Source: Crocodylus rhombifer (Eukaryota > Chordata > Crocodylia > Crocodylidae). From it: a stretch of 64,000 nt of DNA. The DNA lies in assembly GCA_038503035.1 (NCBI GenBank), contig JAVSML010024628.1, positions 1 through 64,000 on the forward strand, in the 5' to 3' direction. The number at the start of each line of letters is the position of its first letter. Position 1 is the stretch's first letter. The position numbers and the translations under genes were made by a program. The notes under the pieces are model-generated. The model did no database searches. It was not told the origin of the DNA and saw only the letters and a program-made list of their open reading frames with translations. Below are positions 57,482-64,000 of this stretch, piece by piece.

Positions 57482-58400
57482 GTCCTCTCTTCGCATCCAT
57501 GCGCCGTCCATTTCTCTCCCTTCCAGCCCATGCTTATACTGCCCATTTAGTCTCTGGCTTCACACAGTCTCAGATGAGGGAGGATTAAAAAATGGTGTCA
57601 GACAGGGAAAGGGGCAGTTTCCCTTCTATCCCAAGGTCCAGTATGCTTACAGTGCTCCCAAACCTGAGGCTGTCCTACTCCCCACACCATCTCTACTACT
57701 GATGCTTCCTGTGCTCTGTTCCCCAAGACCCAGCAAAGAACCTGAACAATCCCAGCTGCCAGACCCATCACATGACAAGGACATCTAATCCCTTTTTACT
57801 TGCCATCTTTCAATAATCTGACCAAGATTCTCACCTGCCTTTGACCAGGGTTCTGAGACCTGCCTTCCCATAGCCTCCCTGAGGTATCAGAGGGGACAGG
57901 GATTCCATGTTGACATTTTCCCATCTTAGGCCTTCCTTATCTGTTTCTCTCTTAGGGATGAGGGAGAGCAAAAAGAATATTACGGCAAATAATGCTCTTA
58001 TTAAACCATACACACAACAGAAATTTACTTTTAACAATTTTTTAAATGTTTACATGACCAGCAGTAAGCTGGACCCTGGGAATTTTTTCAAGAAGATAAA
58101 AAGTTTTTTATGTGTAAATTCATCTAAGCTTCAGGTTTTTGGAGTTTTTTTCTTCTCGTTTTGAGGCTTTTTTTAAAAAAGAAAAAAACAGAAAAAGTGA
58201 GAAATAATTGGGGACCAAATTTTGATTTTCATTCTTACAGATTTCCTTGTTGCTGTTTGTTTGGGATTTTTTTTTTGGTAAATTAGAGCTGATCCAGCTG
58301 CAGGATTTTCTATGGCACAGACATCACAAGGATGATAGATATAAATATATATATTGTTTTCAACTAGCACTGTAAATAAAAGCATTTAAAAAGATTTCAG
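57482..58400 (+). terminator. PTMS: PTMS 3'UTR and poly(A) signal
   Basis: A ~900-base 3'UTR ends at AATAAA 58375-58380, preceded by A- and T-rich tracts. Parathymosin mRNAs are known to have a long 3'UTR relative to the short coding part. Confidence 0.7.
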
Positions 58401-58646
58401 ACAGTACATTTAGTGAGTCCCAGTCTGTACTTTGATCTAATAACTCATAGATTGGTTTGTTGAAGAAAACTACTTCATGGGTTGACTTAACTAGTATTTG
58501 TTGCAGAGAGGGACCTTGAGTTAGTTGAAACAGGTAGGTTAATTTCCTCTGGTCTCTGCATATTCCCATTTGTGAGATTGGTGCCCTTTGTAGAGCAGCA
58601 TCTTTATATTTCACTTTCTTGTCTGTCTTGGCAAGACTGGGACAAT

Positions 58647-59380
58647 AGGTGACTGGGGGTTGACTTCTGAGGGTCACAACCCAGGGGATCAAGAGCACGC
58701 AAGGTCAGGACATAAAAGGTACAAAGTATAGCAAATTACAGGCATGAATCAGGGAATCAACCTGATGGGTCAGGAGGCTGAGGTTTAAGGGATAAAGACA
58801 TGGGCGATCATCCTGAGTACAACCATAAGCCTGGAGGGAAAGGGGATGGGGGGGAGCAGGGATCCAGGAGGTCCAGAACAGCTATAGCTGTAAGGGACTG
58901 GGAGGTAGGTGATCATCAACCGAAAGCCAGAAGCTAGCTGTCAAGAGCCTGGAGCTAAAGGGTTGGGGCTGGAGTCTGGAACAAGGATTCAGCAAGCAGG
59001 AACCAGGAAGAAATAGGAAGCCAGGAATGCAACAAGTAGGACCCAGGGAATGGGAAACAAACCCAAGAAAGAAGAGGAGATGAAAATGAGCCCCTGCTTA
59101 AGAAACAAAATGGAGAGCCTGCCTAGAGAGGGGGCCATGCTGGGTTGCCTGCAAATGTGTCTAGGTGACACTGTCTTGGGCCGTCTCAGCCTCCAGGAAT
59201 GGAGGCAAAAATGCTTTTCTCAGTCTGAACTAGCTCCACATTCAGGATGCTTCCTGGAACCTGCTTATAAACATTGATGTGCTCACTGAACAGACCAAAG
59301 TGAAAAACCAGAAGGAAGTTCATGCCTAATGTACGAGCACTGGTGCAAGGTAGGATGTAGAAGTCAACCCCCAGTCACCT
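58647..59380. mobile_element. DNA-transposon-like element with 22-bp terminal inverted repeats
   Basis: The left end (58647-58668, AGGTGACTGGGGGTTGACTT...) is exactly repeated in inverted form at 59359-59380, bounding ~734 bp. The interior (58800-59060) aligns in motif order with 7431-8000. No transposase frame. Superfamily not identified. Confidence 0.65.
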
Positions 59381-60149
59381 GTAGCTTCCCATTACTCTTC
59401 CCAGGAAGTTCAGAGGAAACTGTTAAGTGCCCAGGAACACTGCAGTGAGATGCTGAGAAAACCTCCCACATCCCTACCCTGGCCTGCGGGATGCTATGCC
59501 CAGGAAGCCAGGAACAAGGAGTGAAGCCCAGGACTAGACAGAGTCATTGGTCCTGTTGAGCAGCCTGCTGGGTACTGAAGGAATTACTGTTTATAAGCAG
59601 GCAGCCACACCTATGCTGGTAACAGGCCAGTTGGGGGTAGTTGGGTCACGAGCAGCCATGTCCACTAGGACCCGGTGGGAATAATTTAGCTAGCTCACTG
59701 GCTTCTTTCTGTACCATCCTTCTCCCTCATAGTGAATGGTCTGCCAGGTGTTTATAGACAGGGCACAGTGGGAACATCAAAGGAACTACAGGTTATTTTA
59801 CTGGAGAGGCTCTGAGAGCCCAAGCCTCTACCCCAGATTACAGGGGATAAGGCTGCACAGACAGTCATATCTGGTCACATTCTCAAGCTTTCACAATGCC
59901 CAATTGTGAAAGCTTGAGAGTGTGACCAGGTCATCCCTCATAGTCTTCCTAGGACCCATCCTGGCTTGATTATAATCCATGCAGGGTACGGCTGTGACAT
60001 CCTAGAGTGTTAGTCCTCATTCTCTGGCCCCCATCAATCTGACCTTGGTTCAGAGCTGATCCAGACAGTACATACCTGGATTTTTTATACCTTTGATAAT
60101 TTGTATTTAGATTTTGAATGACAATGGAAGAATTGTGAAGGAAGGAATT
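59381..60149. other. Unassigned intergenic sequence with a hairpin
   Basis: Apart from the hairpin at 59872-59928, nothing was recognised. Confidence 0.4.
59872..59928. repeat. 57-bp hairpin, 26-bp arms
   Basis: Arms 59872-59897 and 59903-59928 match at 25 of 26 positions around a 5-base loop (GCCCA). The arms contain TCAAGCTTTCACAAT and its complement. Confidence 0.9.
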
Positions 60150-60470
60150 TTACCTTGTGGTCAGATTAGTATGGACTGTGAGGGGTTTTGCCTTACTCCA
60201 TGGGGGGTGGGGCATTGCCCTCTACTTGGGATTTCTTGAGTGTATATTAACAACCTTCTACAGAAGCAGGGTGTTGGTTGCTGTGGTCCCCCTGCTCTAC
60301 CTGTGGCAGGTGAAGGTGTTATGACGTGTTGTCAGGGATGACAGTAGTTTTACTAAGATTATGGATTTGTATGGGATGGTTTGGATGGGGTGATCCTGCC
60401 TCAGGCAGGGGGTTGGACTAGGTGATCTCTGGAGGTCCCTTCTAGCCTGATTTCTCTATGATTTCTTTGA
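60150..60470 (+). mobile_element. CR1 3'-end family member (copy 3 of 3)
   Basis: Closely matches 43200-43640: GGTCAGATTAGTATGGACTG, 'ttgctgtggtccccctgct', 'gacagtagttttactaag', and the tail ending CTCTATGATTTC. Confidence 0.8.
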
Positions 60471-61104
60471 TAATTTCCTGACAAATATTTTATAAAAACT
60501 TTCCTAGGTTCAATCAGGTTTTTTTAAACCTTTATCCATGCAGGCTATTAATCCCTGTGGCAGGGAATAATAGCCACATACTCAAGATGACTTTCTAATT
60601 CCCTTTGCTTTATTTTTGAAAGACAAAATAAGCAGCCTGAAATAAGAGTCACAGGATAATATTAACTCTTGGGGGAAACCCAGTGGCTTTCTGCTCACTC
60701 AACCATTTTTATTCTTCAGGGCAGTGCTTGTGCATAGCAGGAATAGGAACCTCTGCAGCTGCCTGTTCCACTGTAGAAATTATTCTGGCAGCTGAAACTT
60801 ATGTGTTTGCTGTTCATGGTATTTTCATTATCAGTGATTTAATTACTCAGCACACAAGTACTGTCAGCATTCTGCACCTCCTCCAGGTTTGGCAAGCCAG
60901 TGGCAATTCCTTGATTTTGGGTGGACGTGTTATGTTCCTGCTGTAGGACTGATCTTCAAGAGTGCCTCTGACGCCATATCAGTGCAGATGGCACCACTGG
61001 TGACAAGTGTTCCAGCTCCTCCTTGCTTGGGGTGAATGTTTTCTCTTGCTCACAAGAGGGTGACTCTTCAGCCCTATTGCCACAGACTTGCTTCTAGTGC
61101 CATT
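60471..61104. other. Unassigned intergenic sequence
   Basis: No recognisable exon or element. Confidence 0.4.
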
Positions 61105-64000
61105 TCATAGATTTCATAGACATCAGGACTGGAAGGAACCTCGGGAGATCATCGAGTCCAGCCCCCTGCCCAAAAGGCAGGGAGTCAGTTGGGGTCATAG
61201 GATCCCAGCAAGATAAGCATCCAATTTACTCTTGAAGGTGTTCAGTGTAGGTGCTTGAACCACCTCCGCTGGCAGACTGTTCCAGACCTTGGGGGCTCGG
61301 ACAGTAAAGAAATTCTTCCTTATGTCCAGCCTGGAGTGGTCTTGCAGGAGTTTGTGACCGTTTGACCTAGTCATCCCTTGGGGCGCTCTGGTGAACAAAT
61401 GTTCCCCCAGATCCTGGTGGTCACCCCTGATAAACTTATAGGTGGCCATCAGATCACCCCTGAGCCTACACTTTTCCAGGCTAAAGAGTCCCATGTCTCT
61501 CAGCCTATCATCATAAGATCTGTTTTCCTGATCTCTGATCATGCGCGTGGCTCTCCTCTGGACTCTCTCAAGCTTCTCCACATCCTTTTTGAATTGTGGA
61601 GCCCAAAACTGAATGCAGTACTCCAGCTGTGGCCTTACCAAGGCCGAGTACAAGGGGAGAATGACGTCCCGGGATTTGCTCGAGAAGCATCTATGGATGC
61701 AAGCCAGTGTTTTGGTCACTTTATTAGCTGCAGCATCGCATTGCAGGCTCATGTTCATCTTGTGGTCAATGATGACCCCCAAGTCTCTTTCTTCTGTAGT
61801 GCTATCCAACGTAGCACTGCTGAACCTATAAGGAAGCTGCAGGTTTTAACTCCCAAGGTGGAGAACCTTGCATTTTTCGGTGTTAAACACCATCAGGTTC
61901 TCGTCTGCCCATTTGCTGAGCTTGTCCAGGTCAGCCTGGATCACCTGCCTATCTTCTGGCGTGGATGCTTTGCCCCAAAGTTTGGTGTCATCGGTGAACT
62001 TGGCCAGTCCACTCCTGACTCCAGTGTCCACATCATTAATGAAGATGTTGAACAGTATGGGTCCCAGGACAGAGCCTTGAGGGACCCCACTGGTCACAGG
62101 GCACCACGATGAGTGACTGCCATCGATTACAACCCTCTGGGTCCAACCACGGAGCCAATTTTCCAGCCAGCGGATCGTGGTGGAGCCAAGGCCACAACTG
62201 GGCAGTTTGGCCAAGAGGTGATCATGGGATACCAGATCAAAAGCTTTTTTGAAGTCAAGATATATGACATCAATCTCTTCTCCCTGGTCCAGGTGATAGG
62301 TCACCTGGTCATAGAAGGAAATGAGATTGGTCAAACAAGACCTACCCGCAACAAACCCATGCTGGCTATCCCTTAGGATGTTAGCCTGGGCCAGTCCCTC
62401 AAGGATGGCCTCCTTAATAAATTTTTCTAAGATCTTTCCCAGGATAGAAGTCAGGCTAATGGGCCTGTAGTTAGCCGGATCCACTCTCCTCCCTTTCTTG
62501 ACGATCAGCACCACATTGGCCTTCTTCCAGTCTTCGGGCACTACACCAGAGCACCAGGAGTTTTCAAAGATCCATGCCAGGGGCTGGGCTATGACGCTCG
62601 CCAGCTCCTTGAGTACCCTGGGGTGCAGATTGTCAGGGCCGGCTGACTTGAAGGTATCCAGCTTCTCAATATGTTCCTTCACGAGGTCAGCATTTATGGA
62701 GGGTAGGGTATCCCCATCACCCAGATCTCCCTGTCCCATAGCAGGCATGGGCATCCCATGGGACTGATGAAAGACTGATGCAAGGTACCTATTTAATAGG
62801 TTGGCTTTTTCCTGGGCGTCAATTGTCAGTTGCCCCATCTGGTTTAGCAGGGGTCCAACATTGTCCTTGCTTTTCCTCCGGCTCCCCACATATCTGAAAA
62901 AGGACTTTTTGTTGTTTGATGCTTGAAGCTAGTTGGAGTTCAGTTGCAGCCTTGGCTTTCCTGGTTTGCTCCCTGCAGGACTGGACCAGTGCAGAATAAT
63001 CCTCCTTGGAGGTGAATCCTGTCCTCCATCCTTTGTAGGCTTTCCTTTTTAGCCGCAGGAGATCCGCTAGGTCCCTAGAGAGCCAGGAGGGCTGCTGTGC
63101 CTTCTTGCTGCCTTTCCTCCGTGTTGGAATAGATTTAGCTCGTGCATTGAGGATTGCTTCCTTGAGAAGCAACCACTCTTCTCGAACTCCCATCTGCCTG
63201 GGGTCATGGTCCCTGAGGGCCTGACCAACAAGCCTCTTGAGCTTGTCAAAGTCGGCTTTTCTGAAGTCAAGGACTTCTGTGTTGCTGACTGACTTGCCAG
63301 CTTTACAGCGGATGGTGAAGGTGATCAGCTCATGGTCACTGTCACCCAGCTTCCCATCGATCACTAGGTCGCCGATTAGGTTGTCCCCCGTAGCCAGTAC
63401 CAGGTCGAGCAGCGCTTTGCCTCTCGTTGGCCCATAGACTTCTTGAGTCAGGTAGAGGTCATCCACGCACGAGAGAAAGCTTTGCGACCGCTTGGATTTT
63501 GCCGAGTGATCTTCCCACGAGATGTCCGGGTAATTGAAGTCACCCATGACAACCAAGATCCTGGAGGAAGCGGCCTCAGTCAGTTCCCGGGCAAACTCCT
63601 GGTCAAGCTCAGGACTTTGACTGGGAGGTCTGTAATAGACTCCCACCGTTGTGTCCCCTGTGCCGAATTCCCCACGAATTTTTACCCAGAGGGTCTCTAG
63701 CTGTCCATGCCGGTCGCCAACATCAGCTTGCAGGGACATGTAGCTTTCCTTCACATAGAGAGCTACACCCCCGCTCCTTTTGTCAACACGATCCCTCCTG
63801 TACAGGGTATAGCCCTCTATATCCGTGGTCCAGTCATGGGTGGAGTCCCACCAGGTCTCCGTTATCCCAATGACATCATAATTCTTTGCACTGAGCAGGA
63901 GGATGAGCTCCTCCTGCTTGTTGCCCAGGCTCCTGGCATTAGTGTACAGGCAGGCAAGTGTCCCCTTGGGGGGCCCTTGCCTTGCCCACAGATTGTGCCA
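61105..64000 (-). mobile_element. CR1 LINE, near-complete ORF2, running off the window
   Basis: Read leftwards from 64000 the element encodes the CR1 APE-type endonuclease (YTNARSLGNKQEEL, GITETWWDS, VVMGDFNYPDISW, then GDSDHELITF). The reverse transcriptase follows ([81 protein letters not shown]), then the C-terminal ALVRPQLEYCIQFW to [11 protein letters not shown] stop at 61195. A ~90-base 3'UTR ends in two TCTATGAAA units at 61105-61124. Visible breaks are one single-base frameshift near 62915-62925, between the endonuclease and RT frames, and one in-frame TAA at 61846-61848. It is the youngest-looking LINE in the window. The 5' end, ORF1 and promoter lie outside. Confidence 0.93.

Noticed and set aside
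62819..63754. Cellular endonuclease/exonuclease gene
   Set aside because: The GDFNYPD and SDHE motifs, adjacent RT and CR1 tail show it is the CR1 ORF2 endonuclease.

Overview
The window is vertebrate nuclear DNA: spliced protein-coding genes with CpG-island promoters, separated by decayed retrotransposons and DNA-transposon remnants. CR1 LINEs dominate (at least ten pieces, several with the 3' tail built on TCTATGAAA-type repeats), together with hAT-type short elements and an RTE-like LINE, and there are no Alu/L1-type mammalian repeats. This fits a sauropsid, most likely a crocodilian (turtle is the alternative). The species call is inference.

Four genes can be reconstructed exon by exon. 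COPS7A (COP9 signalosome subunit 7a, + strand, coding 10454-16959, 275 codons) is followed by a HES-family bHLH-Orange repressor ending in WRPW (+ strand, 27968-36285, 238 codons). MLF2 (myeloid leukemia factor 2, - strand, 42573 down to 38743, 243 codons) is convergent with it, and PTMS (parathymosin, + strand, 50905-57481, 106 codons) comes last. COPS7A-MLF2-PTMS is the order I know from human 12p13. The extra HES gene between COPS7A and MLF2 is not in the human locus as I recall it, so it may be an ancestral gene lost in mammals. A CpG island at 1-790 is probably the promoter of the next gene to the left.

Layout: 1-790 CpG island; 0.8-10 kb intergenic, with an old LINE split by a GC-rich insertion (about 3.88-4.65 kb) and a CR1 piece (8.06-9.5 kb); 10.1-17.5 kb COPS7A, whose intron 2 holds foldback sequences, a CR1 and a 360-373-bp tandem repeat; 17.5-27.7 kb intergenic, with LINE, RTE-like and hAT-like remnants; 27.8-37.05 kb HES gene; about 37.8-43.1 kb MLF2; 43.2-49.9 kb intergenic, with CR1 tails, CA/TG-rich blocks and a 2.3-kb degenerate minisatellite; 49.9-58.4 kb PTMS; 58.6-61.1 kb a terminal-inverted-repeat element, a perfect-looking hairpin and a CR1 tail; 61.1-64.0 kb a large CR1 on the - strand running off the window.

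The genes do not form a pathway. COPS7A, MLF2 and PTMS are housekeeping-type nuclear/cytoplasmic genes and the HES gene encodes a developmental repressor. No bacterial-type system, CRISPR array, rRNA or tRNA was seen. The items most worth following up are the HES gene, a possible in-frame 33-nt PTMS microexon, an MLF2 3'UTR intron placed close to the NMD distance limit, the cluster of CACGTG E-boxes at PTMS, and several foldback/palindromic elements that I could not assign to a family.
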